Positions 1-9,724 of a stretch of 64,000 nucleotides of DNA are shown here, piece after piece (the first letter of the stretch is position 1; each line of letters opens with the position of its first letter). A program made the position numbers and the translations under genes. The notes beneath the pieces were generated by a model. It had not been told where the DNA came from, did not search any database, and worked only from the letters and a program-made list of their open reading frames with translations. Origin of the DNA: Paenibacillus antibioticophila (GTDB taxonomy: Bacteria; Bacillota; Bacilli; Paenibacillales; Paenibacillaceae); assembly GCF_000455265.1 (NCBI RefSeq), contig NZ_HG005140.1, forward strand, positions 455,877-519,876, given 5' to 3'.

Positions 1-756
1 GGCCGGGTAGACTTCAAGCAGGTTCGATTCTCCTATGTAGACGGGCAGGAGGTGCTTCATGGTCTGAATCTGCATATCCAAGAGGGGGAATTCATCGGCA
101 TTGTCGGCACCACAGGGGCCGGGAAAAGCTCTCTCGTGAACCTGTTAGCCCGTTTCTATGATGTTGATCGCGGAAGCGTGGAGATCGACGGCACCGATAT
201 TCGGCAGCTGCCTCAGCACGATCTGCACCGAACCGTGGGATTGGTCCAGCAGGAGCCTTACCTGTTCTCGGGTACGATCGTGGACAATGTCCGTCTCTTC
301 CAGGAGCATATTACCCGCGAGGAGGTTATCAAGGCCTGCCGCCAGGTCGGCGCGCATCCGATGATCAAGCGGCTGGGACGCGGCTATGATACGAAGCTGT
401 CCAATCGCGGAAGCGGGCTTTCCGCAGGAGAACGCCAGTTGATCTCCTTCGCCCGGATCCTGGTTTTCCGTCCGAAAATCCTCATTTTGGATGAGGCAAC
501 CGCCAATCTCGATTCTCAGACGGAGCAACTGATCCAGCATGCGTTAAGCGTCGTAGCTGCCGGCAGAACCACCCTGGTTATTGCCCATCGGCTGTCTACT
601 GTACAGCATGCGGACCGGATTATCGTCATCGATAGCGGACGGATTGTGGAAGCAGGCTCTCATGAGCAATTGCTTCAACAGGATGGGTATTACGCCGAGC
701 TGACGCGCCATTCGCGGTTGGAACACGACACTCCGAACGCGCGCGTCCAAGGCTAA
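1..756 (+). CDS. ABC exporter, ATP-binding C-terminal part (5' end outside window)
   Basis: The reading frame is open from base 1 and stops with TAA at 754-756, so only the last 251 residues are visible. They form a complete nucleotide-binding domain. Walker A (GTTGAGKSS) is at visible residues 36-44, the signature is LSAGERQ, Walker B is LILDEA, and an H-loop follows in 'VIAHRLST'. This arrangement, with the 'VRFSYVDGQEVL' strand just before Walker A, is that of B-family exporters with the membrane domain fused upstream. The substrate cannot be inferred. The missing 5' part should encode about six membrane helices. A GTG at 52 is an internal codon, not a likely start. The gene ends at a strong bidirectional terminator facing the aldo/keto reductase. 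Confidence 0.9.
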   Translation, partial: GRVDFKQVRFSYVDGQEVLHGLNLHIQEGEFIGIVGTTGAGKSSLVNLLARFYDVDRGSVEIDGTDIRQLPQHDLHRTVGLVQQEPYLFSGTIVDNVRLFQEHITREEVIKACRQVGAHPMIKRLGRGYDTKLSNRGSGLSAGERQLISFARILVFRPKILILDEATANLDSQTEQLIQHALSVVAAGRTTLVIAHRLSTVQHADRIIVIDSGRIVEAGSHEQLLQQDGYYAELTRHSRLEHDTPNARVQG

Positions 757-776
757 GCGCGCACGCATTCATACAA

Positions 777-828
777 AAGGGGCGGACCAGAAGCTCGTGA
801 ACACTAGCTTCCGGTCTGCCCCGTTTTC
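777..828. terminator. Bidirectional Rho-independent terminator
   Basis: A 17-bp near-perfect stem (GGGGCGGACCAGAAGCT paired with AGCTTCCGGTCTGCCCC, two mismatches) encloses a short loop. It has a T-tract on the right side and an A-tract on the left. It sits between the convergent ABC exporter and aldo/keto reductase genes and can serve both. Confidence 0.85.
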
Positions 829-903
829 ATTGCCGCATCCAGCTATAACCCTTCGGTTTGTGGAACACGACATCTTGTTATAGAACAACATCTTGTTACA
901 TCA

Positions 904-1752
904 TCAAAACTCCTCATACTCAGCCGGGTCCTGCCCCCACAAGCGTCCTCTTCCGTCTCCATCGCCGAAGCTGCGGATCACGTTCATTTCCGCTTCTGAC
1001 AGTTCAAAATCAAACAGCTCCAGATTTTCCTTCTGATGCTGCAGGGAGCCTGCCTTCGGAATCGGAATCGACCCGAGCTGAGTATGCCAGCGGAGAATCA
1101 CCTGGCTTGGCGTCTTCCCATGGGCTGCCGCGATCCGAGCGATCCGGTCATCCTGCAGCATATGGTGACCGCGGCCAAGCGGACTCCAGGATTCCGGGAT
1201 GATGCCGTATTCCGCATCCTTCTGACGTTGATCAGCCTGGTCAAAATAAGGATGCAGTTCGATCTGATTCAGGCTGGGTGCAACCCCCGTCTCCCGCACC
1301 AGCCGTGCATTATACTCAGGCAAGAAGTTGCTGACGCCGATGGAGCGGATATATCCCCGCTTTCTCGCTTCGATCATAGCCTGCCATGCTTCAACATAAA
1401 GGTCCTGCTTCGGGTTCGGCCAATGAATCAAATACAGGTCATAATAATCCAGCCCGGCACGATACAGCGATTCTTCAATCGTGACAAGCGCCTCTTGATA
1501 AGCATGACGGCGTCCCGGCAGCTTGGAGCAGATCAGCAGCTTCTCACGAGGAACGGAGCTTCGCTTCACGGCCTCACCGACAGCTCCTTCATTCTCGTAA
1601 TTAAAGGCGGTATCGATCAGCCGGTAGCCCAGATCAATTGCTCCTGCAATCGCCTTTACACCGTCGGCGCCCTTCAAGGAATAAGTACCAAGGCCAATGG
1701 CGGGCACCTTCAAACCATCGTTCAATGTTAATTCCGGGATCTGTTGATTCAT
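904..1752 (-). CDS. Aldo/keto reductase
   Basis: This 282-residue protein is a soluble NAD(P)H-dependent aldo/keto reductase with a TIM-barrel fold. It reduces carbonyls (aldehydes, ketones or keto sugars) to alcohols. The classical catalytic tetrad is visible: Asp47 and Tyr52 in 'DTAFNYENE', Lys77 in 'CSKLPG' and His110 in 'LIHWPNP'. The C-terminal half has the cofactor-binding 'IPIPKAG' segment. Length is normal for the family. The ATG start follows a good AAGGAGG Shine-Dalgarno sequence. The gene appears monocistronic: it is convergent with the ABC exporter and separated by about 160 bp from the GH125 gene upstream in its own direction. Family assignment is sure; the physiological substrate is not known from sequence. 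Confidence 0.93.
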   Translation of the reverse strand: MNQQIPELTLNDGLKVPAIGLGTYSLKGADGVKAIAGAIDLGYRLIDTAFNYENEGAVGEAVKRSSVPREKLLICSKLPGRRHAYQEALVTIEESLYRAGLDYYDLYLIHWPNPKQDLYVEAWQAMIEARKRGYIRSIGVSNFLPEYNARLVRETGVAPSLNQIELHPYFDQADQRQKDAEYGIIPESWSPLGRGHHMLQDDRIARIAAAHGKTPSQVILRWHTQLGSIPIPKAGSLQHQKENLELFDFELSEAEMNVIRSFGDGDGRGRLWGQDPAEYEEF

Positions 1753-1839
1753 CTTTTTCAGCCTCCTTTTCTATAAATAGGTTACCCCTTCATTAATGGA
1801 ATAGCAAAAGTTCGAGTAGATTCCCTGGCCGTACTGCAA

Positions 1840-1872
1840 CAAACCCAGCACCGAATCGATACTGGGTAATGT
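1840..1872 (-). terminator. Candidate terminator of the GH125 operon
   Basis: On the minus strand a 6-bp stem (ACCCAG/CTGGGT) with a 13-nt loop is followed by TTTGTTG. It lies about 45 bp after the GH125 stop. The stem is short and the T-tract broken, so it is only a candidate. Confidence 0.4.
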
Positions 1873-1915
1873 TCCATAAAAATTTATGTTCATTTTAGGA
1901 TAAGTCTCTGAGCTG

Positions 1916-3211
1916 CTATTTAGACTTCTTTCCGTGTTTCACATCAGGCTCCAGCCACTGCAAAATGAACTGTCCCACCAGACTGTTAGCCCAGCCGAAC
2001 CATTCGCGTGTGAACTGGTCGGGATGATCCGGATGGAAGCTCTCGTGCATGAGACCTGTTCCGGCAGTGGTGGCCAGCAGTTGGTCCAGCAGGTCGAGCT
2101 GCTCCTGCTTGTCGGTGGAGGTCAAACCTTGCATAATCAATCCGATATGCCATACATAGCCCTCCGGCGTATGCGGGCTGCCTACCCCTGCGGCATGACG
2201 TCCCTTGTAGTAGTACGGGTTGTCCTCGCTAAGTACAAATTGCCGTGTACGCAAGTATTTAGGGTCGTCATAGCTGCAATAGCCGAGATAAGGCATGGAC
2301 AGCAGACTTGGAACATTGGCATCATCCATCAAATTATAATTGCCGTAGCCATCGGTTTCATAGGCATAAATCCTGCCATGGCGCGGGTGTTCGACCGTTC
2401 CGTACGTCTCGATCCCGAAGCTGATCTCCGCTTCCAGCTTGCGCGCGCGTTCAGCCAGCTTGGGATCGGCATAGTAGGTTTCAGCGAAGCTGGCCAAATG
2501 ACGCAGGATGACCACAGCGAACATATTGGCAGGGATCAGGTAGCCAAATTTGCAGGCATCGTCACTGGGACGGAATCCCGACCACACCATGCCTGTCACA
2601 TTCGTTCTCGTGCCTCGGCCTGACAAAGGCAGTGTATCTGATGGCAAGGTAATATCATCGCGCTCAAAGCTGTAAGAAGAGCGCTCGTCGTGATATTGCT
2701 CGGTCTGCATCGTCCGCACGATAACATTCAGCATCGCATGAACTTCCTCGGTGAACACGCTGGTATCGCCAGTAGCTTCAATATAATCCTGAAGCAGTTG
2801 CACCGGGTAACAGAGCGAATCCAGCTCGAATTTGCGTTCCCAGATCCATGGACCCATCTCGGTACGGTCCTGCTGGTGTCCATGCCCATTGCCCTCCCGG
2901 TTGAAGGCATTAGCGTAAGGGTCCAGCAGCAAGCAGCGGGCCTGACGCAAGATCAAGCCCCGAATCATCTCCGCCAGTTCTTGGTCCTCGTGAGCCAAGC
3001 GGATATAAGGTCTTACCTGGGCCGATGAATCCCGCAGCCACATGGCTGGGATATCGCCGGTAATGACGAAGGTTGTTCCATCCTCCATCCGTTCTACGGT
3101 TGTATCCAGTGTGTTGCTGTAGCCATTTTTGAATAACTCGGCCAATTCCGGTTTAATCTGCGGCAGGTCAGCTACTGTTTTCTCCACCTGGCGCGAAATA
3201 GCGTTGAACAT
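1916..3211 (-). CDS. GH125 exo-alpha-1,6-mannosidase
   Basis: The 431-residue protein matches glycoside hydrolase family 125, inverting exo-alpha-1,6-mannosidases that remove non-reducing mannose from alpha-1,6-mannosides. Hallmarks are the early 'MWLRDSSAQVRPY' block (WLRD at 58-61), 'ERKFELDSLCYP', the 'SGFRPSDDAC' block whose Asp217/218 fits the family's general acid, and 'FTREWFGWANSL' near residue 400, which fits the general base region. No signal peptide is present, so it should act in the cytoplasm on imported oligosaccharides. It is the last gene of a leftward operon with two permeases and a binding protein, 38 bp after the permease. The ATG follows AAAGGAGAG. Known GH125 substrates are yeast mannan or N-glycan fragments; mycobacterial alpha-1,6-mannans are an alternative suggested only by the neighbouring isomerase. 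Confidence 0.9.
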   Translation of the reverse strand: MFNAISRQVEKTVADLPQIKPELAELFKNGYSNTLDTTVERMEDGTTFVITGDIPAMWLRDSSAQVRPYIRLAHEDQELAEMIRGLILRQARCLLLDPYANAFNREGNGHGHQQDRTEMGPWIWERKFELDSLCYPVQLLQDYIEATGDTSVFTEEVHAMLNVIVRTMQTEQYHDERSSYSFERDDITLPSDTLPLSGRGTRTNVTGMVWSGFRPSDDACKFGYLIPANMFAVVILRHLASFAETYYADPKLAERARKLEAEISFGIETYGTVEHPRHGRIYAYETDGYGNYNLMDDANVPSLLSMPYLGYCSYDDPKYLRTRQFVLSEDNPYYYKGRHAAGVGSPHTPEGYVWHIGLIMQGLTSTDKQEQLDLLDQLLATTAGTGLMHESFHPDHPDQFTREWFGWANSLVGQFILQWLEPDVKHGKKSK

Positions 3212-3249
3212 CCGTGTTTCTCTCCTTTAATCTTTTCTCTGTGTGCTTG

Positions 3250-4098
3250 CTACCCTTTTACGGCCCCCGCGGCGATGCCTTTAACAATATGCTTCTGCAT
3301 AAGGATATAGAAAATAACAATCGGGATGGTCGATATCACAAATCCGGCCATAATTAAGTTCCATTGCTGATTATAGCTGCCATAAAAGTATTGCTGGGAT
3401 AGCGGAATGGTCATTGGCTTGTGATTGCCGTAGACGAGGAATGCCACCAAAAATTCACCCCAGGCCCATAGCGCATTCAATACAGCTGCGGTCGCGGTAA
3501 TTGGCTTCATCAGGGGAAATACAACCCGGAAGAACATCTGAATGCGGCTGCATCCGTCGATGGCGGCAGCTTCCTCTATCTCCTTGGACATGGTTGCGGC
3601 ATAGCTTCGATACAAGAAGATCGGTACGGGCATGCCAAGGGCAATGTAGATCAGGACTAGCCCAACGGGAGAGCCCGTGAGAGAGAGTTGACGGGCAATA
3701 ACGATCAGGGCCACCATGTAGACCTGGAAGGGCACAAACAAAGTGGTCATGAAGATAAGCATAATGGCGCTGGAGAACTTGCTCTTCCAACGGGCCAGTG
3801 CGTATCCCGCCAATGCCGAGACTAGAACGGTAAGCGTTGTGGTCGCGACGACTACGATAACACTGAACCATAGAGAAGAAAGAAAGTCATTATTGGTAAA
3901 GATCGTCACGTAATTATCTAAATTAAACTTCTCCGGCAATCCGATGGTGGACACCATAATCTCCGGCTTGGTCTTGAATGAATTCAGGATTACAATCACG
4001 ATAGGAGCGAAGAATAGGATCGCGAGAAGCCATACAATCGTGTACAATCCTGCTTGACGCCATCCTTTTTTCTTACTTTCACCGGCAGTTTTCATCAT
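3250..4098 (-). CDS. Carbohydrate ABC transporter permease, MalG type
   Basis: This 282-residue inner-membrane protein has about six transmembrane segments. Its cytoplasmic EAA loop ('EEAAAIDGCSRIQMFFRVV', about residues 190-210) contacts the ATPase. It matches the MalG/UgpE half of CUT1 sugar importers, including the C-terminal 'KGIAAGAVKG' ending. The ATG follows GGGAGGAG and overlaps the stop of the upstream permease by 4 bp, so translation is probably coupled. No ATPase gene lies in this operon, so the system must use a shared MsmK/MalK-like ATPase encoded elsewhere, as is common in Bacillota. Confidence 0.93.
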   Translation of the reverse strand: MMKTAGESKKKGWRQAGLYTIVWLLAILFFAPIVIVILNSFKTKPEIMVSTIGLPEKFNLDNYVTIFTNNDFLSSLWFSVIVVVATTTLTVLVSALAGYALARWKSKFSSAIMLIFMTTLFVPFQVYMVALIVIARQLSLTGSPVGLVLIYIALGMPVPIFLYRSYAATMSKEIEEAAAIDGCSRIQMFFRVVFPLMKPITATAAVLNALWAWGEFLVAFLVYGNHKPMTIPLSQQYFYGSYNQQWNLIMAGFVISTIPIVIFYILMQKHIVKGIAAGAVKG

Positions 4099-4970
4099 AA
4101 TTTCTCCTCCCGGGATTTCATCAGTCTGGTCAGAATTAAAGTAATACCGGCAATCAGAAGGAAGAAGATCGTCGATTGCGCTGTTGCAAGCCCGGTTTGG
4201 TTGGCACTAAAGGCCGTATTGTATATTTTCAGCACCATAGTCATCGAAGAGCCCGCCGGACCACCGGAGGTCATGGTGAACGGCAATTCGAAGATTTTAA
4301 TATGAGCTGCGGTTGACAGAATCAAACACATCACAATGATCGGCGAGATGAGCGGCAGCTTAATTTTGAACAAAATGTCCTTGGTACGAGCTCCGTCGAT
4401 TTTAGCAGCTTCCATCAGATCATCGGATATGCCTTGCAGCGCTGCCAGATAAATGATCATGTAATAACCGGCTACGTTCCATACCGCCGTAACGGCCAGC
4501 GCATAAATAACAATATCAGGATTGCCCAGAATCGAGGCCTGCCAGGAGGCGGGCAAATGCAGTGCTTCAAACAGGTCCGGCAAAGCATTGCTATATACGA
4601 AAGACCATACATAACCTACGACCAGCAAGCTCATCACGTTTGGGATGAAGAAGATAGAGCGCAGAAAGCTTTTGGCGCGAATTTTGGTATCCAGCAGCAA
4701 AGCCAGGATCAGGGAAATCACGTTTCCGAGTACAACAGCAGTGATCGTAAATTTCAACGTCGCACTAATCGTATCTATAAAGCTTCTATCCTTGAAGGCG
4801 GTGATATAATTCTCTAAACCAATAAACTTATAATTCGGTCTCATTCCGTAAGCGTCCGTGAAGGACAAGGAAAGACTTTGCACTACGGGGATGATGAAAA
4901 AAACAGTAAACAGCAACAAGGCGGGCAGCAATATGAGAAAGTAAAACATATTTTGGCCTTTAGGCTTCAT
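4095..4970 (-). CDS. Carbohydrate ABC transporter permease, MalF type
   Basis: The 291-residue protein has six predicted membrane segments and an EAA loop ('LMEAAKIDGARTKDILFKI'). It matches the MalF/UgpA half of CUT1 sugar permeases. I chose the ATG at 4970 because AAGGA lies 9 bp upstream. A GTG seven codons earlier (4991) would overlap that ribosome binding site. It is paired with the MalG-type permease downstream (4-bp overlap) and follows the binding-protein gene after about 125 bp. It should import the oligosaccharide that GH125 and the other enzymes of the locus process. Confidence 0.92.
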   Translation of the reverse strand: MKPKGQNMFYFLILLPALLLFTVFFIIPVVQSLSLSFTDAYGMRPNYKFIGLENYITAFKDRSFIDTISATLKFTITAVVLGNVISLILALLLDTKIRAKSFLRSIFFIPNVMSLLVVGYVWSFVYSNALPDLFEALHLPASWQASILGNPDIVIYALAVTAVWNVAGYYMIIYLAALQGISDDLMEAAKIDGARTKDILFKIKLPLISPIIVMCLILSTAAHIKIFELPFTMTSGGPAGSSMTMVLKIYNTAFSANQTGLATAQSTIFFLLIAGITLILTRLMKSREEKL

Positions 4971-5095
4971 CAATATCATTCCTTTTGCCACTGGGAGTCA
5001 TTTGTGCGTGGCTTAAAGCTGAATGCCCCGGGAGAGGAACAGAATGGAGCTCGTCCCCCGGAAGGCATCCGCGCAAACATGGCATTGTCGTTGTA

Positions 5096-6394
5096 TTATT
5101 GTCCTGAAGCCTCAACTTCCTTGGCTCTGTCCCATGCAGCATCCAAATCCTTGGCTAAGGTATCCCAGTCCGTTCTATCCAGCATGTACTTGGAGAAATC
5201 CTCCCACAGCTTGTCTGTAAATACGGAACGTAGTACACGGTCCCCATATGGAGTGAACTGACCACTGGAGATGTATTGGTTGATATCAGCAGCAATCGGA
5301 TCATAATCCACGTTGACGCCATTGACAGTGGAGGATACTTTTACATTCTCTGACCAGATTTCGCCAGCCTCCTGTGAAGCAACAAACTCAAGGAATTTCT
5401 TGGCGGCATCCGCATTTTTGCTATCCTTCATGATAGACAATGAAGTGTCCGGAAATACCAGCAGCTTAGATTCTTCAGGATTATCCGAAATCGGGAAGGC
5501 CATCAGACCAATATCCGCATCAGGTCCCACTTGACGGATCGGCTCCAGCGCCCATGATCCATTGCCGTAGAAGGCGGCTTTTCCTTGTGCCAGCATAGCG
5601 TTGGCATCATCGTAGCCAATGTTGAAGGAAGCGTTGGTGTCACTGTATCCATATACATAATCCTTATGCAGATCAAATGCCAGTTTCCAGCTCTCGTCAG
5701 TGGCAATGCTAACGTCTCCGGCGTCGCGCTCCGCAGACCAATTCACATTGCGGCCAAAGACCGTCTCGGAGAACAGGGCGATCAGCGGCATATAAGCTAC
5801 GGACAGGTCTTTGGAGCCTGTAGCAAAGGCAGGAATCCCCTTGGCCTTCAATGCCTCAGCCACTTGCTTCATCTCAGTCAGCGTGGTTGGAACCTCCAGA
5901 TTGTTGTCCGCAAGAACAGTCTTGTTGTAGTAGAAACCAATGTATCCATTATCAATTGGCATCGCATAGATTTCATCATTGTAAAGGGCATTAGCAGCTT
6001 CGATGCTCTCTGCATTAAGATTGCTAAGGTAGCTTTCGCCCTTCAGGTCGAGCAAATATTCCGGGTCGATCTCTTTCATCCAGGTCACCAGGTCCGGCAT
6101 TTCGTCAGAAGCAGCTCTGGCCCGCAGCGTCGTCTTTAGCTGATCCGCATTCATACTTTGAAGATCAACAGTGATATTAGTATTAGCGCTTTCAAAACGC
6201 TTAATAATCTCTTTAAACGCTGCTTGGCTTGCTTGCTCTTGCTTCAAAGACAGAAATTCCAGCTTAATTTTCTCTGTGCTGTCTGTACCTTGATTATTGG
6301 TATTGCCCGGTTGTGCATTGTTGTTGCCCCCGCATGCAGTCAGTACTGTGACACTCAACATAACTACAACGAGTGAAGATAACCATTTTTTCAT
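5096..6394 (-). CDS. Extracellular sugar-binding lipoprotein of ABC importer
   Basis: The protein is a 432-residue family-1 solute-binding protein anchored outside the membrane as a lipoprotein. It starts MKKWLSSL, has a hydrophobic core, and a lipobox LTAC with Cys21. A Gly/Asn/Gln-rich linker follows, then the bilobed domain with 'YAMPIDNGYIGFYYN' and 'GKAAFYGNGSW', typical of CUT1 binding proteins. The ATG at 6394 is preceded by AAGGGAGG. The longer open frame upstream has no ribosome binding site and would bury the signal peptide. It sits between the isomerase (98 bp away) and the two permeases and supplies their substrate. Confidence 0.93.
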   Translation of the reverse strand: MKKWLSSLVVVMLSVTVLTACGGNNNAQPGNTNNQGTDSTEKIKLEFLSLKQEQASQAAFKEIIKRFESANTNITVDLQSMNADQLKTTLRARAASDEMPDLVTWMKEIDPEYLLDLKGESYLSNLNAESIEAANALYNDEIYAMPIDNGYIGFYYNKTVLADNNLEVPTTLTEMKQVAEALKAKGIPAFATGSKDLSVAYMPLIALFSETVFGRNVNWSAERDAGDVSIATDESWKLAFDLHKDYVYGYSDTNASFNIGYDDANAMLAQGKAAFYGNGSWALEPIRQVGPDADIGLMAFPISDNPEESKLLVFPDTSLSIMKDSKNADAAKKFLEFVASQEAGEIWSENVKVSSTVNGVNVDYDPIAADINQYISSGQFTPYGDRVLRSVFTDKLWEDFSKYMLDRTDWDTLAKDLDAAWDRAKEVEASGQ

Positions 6395-6492
6395 GATGCA
6401 ATTCCTCCCTTTTGTAAGCAAAGCATAAAAAACATGTATGTGAGTTGCGGGCCGCGCTCGGCCGATACGCAGTCCCGCAAAATACACCACCG

Positions 6493-8262
6493 TTACTTGT
6501 ACAAAGGCCCTAACTGTGAGCAGGCGCGATAGTCCATGCCCATTGAGCTGTTCTCCAGGCCAAAGGCCTTCCAGTAGCTTGGTCTGAACAACCGCTCTTC
6601 CGGCACGTTGTGCATGTTGACGGGAATCCGCAACATGGCGGCGAGGGTAATCAGATCGCTGCCAATATGCCCATAGCTGAATACGCCATGATTAGCGCCC
6701 CAGTTATCCATGACGGCATAGACATTGCGGAAAGCACCGCTTCCGGTGAGATTAGGGACGAACCAGGCGGTTGGCCAGGATGGGTCGGTACGCTCATCCA
6801 GCAGCTCGTGCACATGATCCGGCAGGTCTATAGTATGACCTTCGGCAATTTGCAGCACCGGACCTAATCCGGCGACCAGGTTGATCCGGTAGAAGGTAAT
6901 CGGCATGCCTCCCTTGGTTAGTACACGGCTGGAAAATCCGCCGCCCCGAAAATATCCTTGATGAGCAGCATGCCAGGTGGTTGCTTGTAAGCTGCGGTCC
7001 ACTTCGTCCTGGGTGATGTCCCAGTGTGGCTTCATAGCCGGCTGGCCGTTGATTTGTTGTTCTCCGGAGCTGTCCAGCGCAACCGAGCCGGAGTTCTTCA
7101 GATGAATGACGCCGCCTGCCGCCAAGCCTTCAAGATCATATCCGGCGACCCGCTTCACAGCTTCAGGGCTCCAATAGGTCCGGACATCCACGAAGGCCTG
7201 CGCGGTATGGGTCAATAGATTCCCCAGCAGCATCGAGGCTCCGTTCAGGCTGTCATTCTCGGTAGCCATCACATAAGGAGCACGTCGGCCGTTCCAGTCG
7301 AACGAGCTGTTCAGGATCGCTTCGGAGAAGTCGCCATTGGGCAGGTAATCGTTCCAGTGGCGTTGTCCTTGAAATCCTGCAGCAATGGCTTCATGTCCCA
7401 GCGCTTCTTCCGTGAAGCCGGCTTCCGCCAGCTTCGGATTGCCTGCCATCAGATCCCGCATAATCAAGGTCATCTTCACGACGAACGCCCATACCTCATC
7501 CTTGCGTTCGCGGGAGAATCGGGTAACTTCTTCATTGTAATCGGTACCTTCCAGACAATGCTGGCGGGTCCAGGCCAGTGCGCGCTCGAATTCCTCTTGA
7601 TCGAAAATCCCCAATTGAATCCGGCGGTTGATCTCGCTCATATCAACGTATTCATTACGCATGCCCAGGTACTGCTGGAAGAAGGATTCATTGACGATCG
7701 ATCCGGCAATACCCATGCTGACGGAGCCAATGGCCAGATACGATTTGCCGCGCATTTGAGCGACGGCCATAGCTGACCGGGCGAATTGCAGTAGCTTAGC
7801 TTGTACATCTTCGGGAATGCTGTCATCATCCTTGTCTTGCACATGACTGCCGTAAATGCCAAAGGCGGGCAGGCCCTTCTGGTTATGTGCGGCGAGTGCT
7901 GCAGCCAGATAGACTGCACCGGAACGCTCGGAGCCGTTAAATCCCCAGATCGCCTTCGGGCGATGCGGGTCCATGTCGATGGTTTCACTGCCATAGGCCC
8001 AAGCGGGGGTTACGGAGATGGTAACGCCTACATTTTCGAGCCGGAATTGCTCGTCCGCTTGCCGGGCCTCCTTGATGCTGCTGATACATGTAGATGCGAT
8101 CACGCACTCTACGGGTGCGCCGTCGCTGTAATGAAGCTGCTCGCTCAGCAACCGGGCCACCGCTTGAGCCATTGAGAGCGTTTGCGGTTCAAGCGCTTCC
8201 CTGACGTTGCCGACCCGGGCGTCAACGACCGGCCTGATACCGATCCGAATTCTGTTATCCAT
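6493..8262 (-). CDS. fucI: L-fucose isomerase (also D-arabinose isomerase in this family)
   Basis: The protein has 589 residues, close to the 591 of E. coli FucI, and resembles it end to end. Blocks include '[18 protein letters not shown]', 'SVSMGIAGS', 'ATENDSLNG' and '[10 protein letters not shown]', carrying the metal-binding Glu and Asp near residues 335 and 360, and 'IPVNMHNV' with the metal-binding His. FucI interconverts L-fucose and L-fuculose with Mn2+; the same active site accepts D-arabinose (giving D-ribulose), L-galactose and D-altrose. The ATG at 8262 follows GGAGA; the preceding GTG at 8265 is also possible. It lies 50 bp after the ROK repressor in one operon. No L-fuculokinase or fuculose-phosphate aldolase is in the window. 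A PfkB kinase and a ketopentose/ketohexose-phosphate epimerase are divergently encoded instead, which argues for D-arabinose or a related aldose. Confidence 0.93.
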   Translation of the reverse strand: MDNRIRIGIRPVVDARVGNVREALEPQTLSMAQAVARLLSEQLHYSDGAPVECVIASTCISSIKEARQADEQFRLENVGVTISVTPAWAYGSETIDMDPHRPKAIWGFNGSERSGAVYLAAALAAHNQKGLPAFGIYGSHVQDKDDDSIPEDVQAKLLQFARSAMAVAQMRGKSYLAIGSVSMGIAGSIVNESFFQQYLGMRNEYVDMSEINRRIQLGIFDQEEFERALAWTRQHCLEGTDYNEEVTRFSRERKDEVWAFVVKMTLIMRDLMAGNPKLAEAGFTEEALGHEAIAAGFQGQRHWNDYLPNGDFSEAILNSSFDWNGRRAPYVMATENDSLNGASMLLGNLLTHTAQAFVDVRTYWSPEAVKRVAGYDLEGLAAGGVIHLKNSGSVALDSSGEQQINGQPAMKPHWDITQDEVDRSLQATTWHAAHQGYFRGGGFSSRVLTKGGMPITFYRINLVAGLGPVLQIAEGHTIDLPDHVHELLDERTDPSWPTAWFVPNLTGSGAFRNVYAVMDNWGANHGVFSYGHIGSDLITLAAMLRIPVNMHNVPEERLFRPSYWKAFGLENSSMGMDYRACSQLGPLYK

Positions 8263-8312
8263 CACTGTTGTCTCCTTGCTGTCTTTAGGTCAGCTTCAAA
8301 TACAACGCATTG

Positions 8313-9509
8313 TTATATTTGAAGCTTTAATCTTGGTTTATGAAAGATATGATCAAACACCAAATAGCAGCCGCCTAACGCATACTCGTATTCCAGTAAT
8401 TGACCAGGCACGATGCTTAGCCGATTAAAGTGTTCCTTCAATAAATCGCTGGCCGTTTCTTGCAAGGACTTAAGCAAGATCGAACCCTCCAGGTTCGGAC
8501 AGCCGCCAATCACAAAATTAGGAATTTCAAAAATGCGTGCCAGATTCACCAGGGCAAGTCCCAGGTAATGACCTGCTTCTTGCAGCAAGGAGGAGGCCAG
8601 TTCATCTCCTTCTTGTGCAAGTTGAACCAGATTCTCCAGCCGTAGTGGAAGCCGCTCAGCCGAAGCGGTATTTCCGCTTCCCTCACGGTAACGGCGAATC
8701 AGATTAAGTTCGCTGGCAAATACGTTCAAGCTGCCCTTGGGACCGCCAAGCCCTTCCGGTCCGCTGACATCCAGAATCATTTGACCGATGAAGCCTGCGT
8801 TGCCATTCTCCCCGCCATAGATCCCGTTCTTCATAAAGATCGCACTACCTACGCCAGAGCGCAGCCCAATATAGATGAAGTCTTGATTCTCGGCGGATAG
8901 ATAGAAGCGCTGTTCGACCAGTCCCATCAAGTGAACATCGTTGCGCACATAAACCGGTAGATCAAGACGATCTTCCAGAATGGACTTGATGTCCACGTTA
9001 TGCCAATCGTTAATCCGTTCGATGAAGATGGACAAGCCGTTATTCTTGTCGACCACACCGGACATACCGATGCCAATGCCTTCGATCTTCAGCCGATTTA
9101 CGCCAGATTCCTCAATCAACCGGGCAATTTCATCGGATAGACGATCGGTGATGTATTCCACCGAGCTATCGAGCGGATAATCATAGTGGCGCGAGGCCAG
9201 AATCTCGCCATTGGAGTTGGCCATTGCAATCCGCACCTGCGGGAACTCAAAGTCAACTCCGATGCCGTAGTATGCATCTGAATTAATAGCGAGCAATGCT
9301 GCTGCTCTGCCCCCGGTGGACTCGGCAAGTCCGCCCTTGATAATGATATGGTCGTCGGTTAATTCCTTGACCGAATTAATGACCGTAGGCCGGCTCAAAT
9401 TCGTCTTCTTCACAATATCCTCAACGGTGATTGGCTGGTAGCTGGATATGCATTGCAATACCAAATACTTGTTGGCTTCTTTTAAAATTTTGGAATTATT
9501 CTTTCCCAA
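8313..9509 (-). CDS. ROK-family transcriptional repressor
   Basis: This 398-residue protein has an N-terminal winged helix-turn-helix (about residues 10-65, 'TVEDIVKKTNLSRPTVINSVKEL') joined to a ROK sugar-sensing domain. The ROK part carries 'GIGIGMSGVVD' and a 'GLRSGVGSAIFMKNG' phosphate-loop region, but the usual Cys-rich zinc cluster is not evident. Such XylR/NagC-type proteins repress sugar operons until an inducer sugar binds. The start is a TTG seven bases after AAGGGTG. It is the first gene of the leftward operon and diverges from the kinase/epimerase operon, so it probably controls both directions, including its own expression. The inducer is unknown. Confidence 0.9.
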   Translation of the reverse strand: MGKNNSKILKEANKYLVLQCISSYQPITVEDIVKKTNLSRPTVINSVKELTDDHIIIKGGLAESTGGRAAALLAINSDAYYGIGVDFEFPQVRIAMANSNGEILASRHYDYPLDSSVEYITDRLSDEIARLIEESGVNRLKIEGIGIGMSGVVDKNNGLSIFIERINDWHNVDIKSILEDRLDLPVYVRNDVHLMGLVEQRFYLSAENQDFIYIGLRSGVGSAIFMKNGIYGGENGNAGFIGQMILDVSGPEGLGGPKGSLNVFASELNLIRRYREGSGNTASAERLPLRLENLVQLAQEGDELASSLLQEAGHYLGLALVNLARIFEIPNFVIGGCPNLEGSILLKSLQETASDLLKEHFNRLSIVPGQLLEYEYALGGCYLVFDHIFHKPRLKLQI

Positions 9510-9688
9510 TCCGTTTCACCCTTTGCAAAAATAATACGCCCTCTTAATTATAAGCAAATCTACCTTCTTCTTATAGAGCAGGCATTATTTTTCGCTTTTA
9601 GGCACGCTTTCATTTGTTCATTTCTTACTGCGGCATTGTGTTTGATCGGGCTTGATGATGCCAGTATAGCAAGAACGAAAAGTTTTGT

Positions 9689-9723
9689 AAACACATTTTA
9701 CTAAAGTGTTTTTTAAATGTGTT
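9689..9723. promoter_or_regulatory. Candidate ROK repressor operator
   Basis: Three related half-sites occur in a row: AACACATTT, AAAGTGTTT and AAATGTGTT. The first two form an ACAC...GTGT dyad (9691-9709). The first and third also pair as an inverted repeat. The cluster ends one base before the -35 box of the rightward operon, which is a natural place for repression by the ROK protein encoded next door. Confidence 0.55.
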
Positions 9724-9724
9724 A

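Noticed and set aside
1036..1731. Plus-strand frame opposite the aldo/keto reductase
   Set aside because: The reductase tetrad and ribosome binding site settle the minus strand.
8313..9509. ROK protein as a sugar kinase
   Set aside because: It has an N-terminal winged helix-turn-helix and no clear zinc cluster, and lies divergent from the operon, as repressors do.
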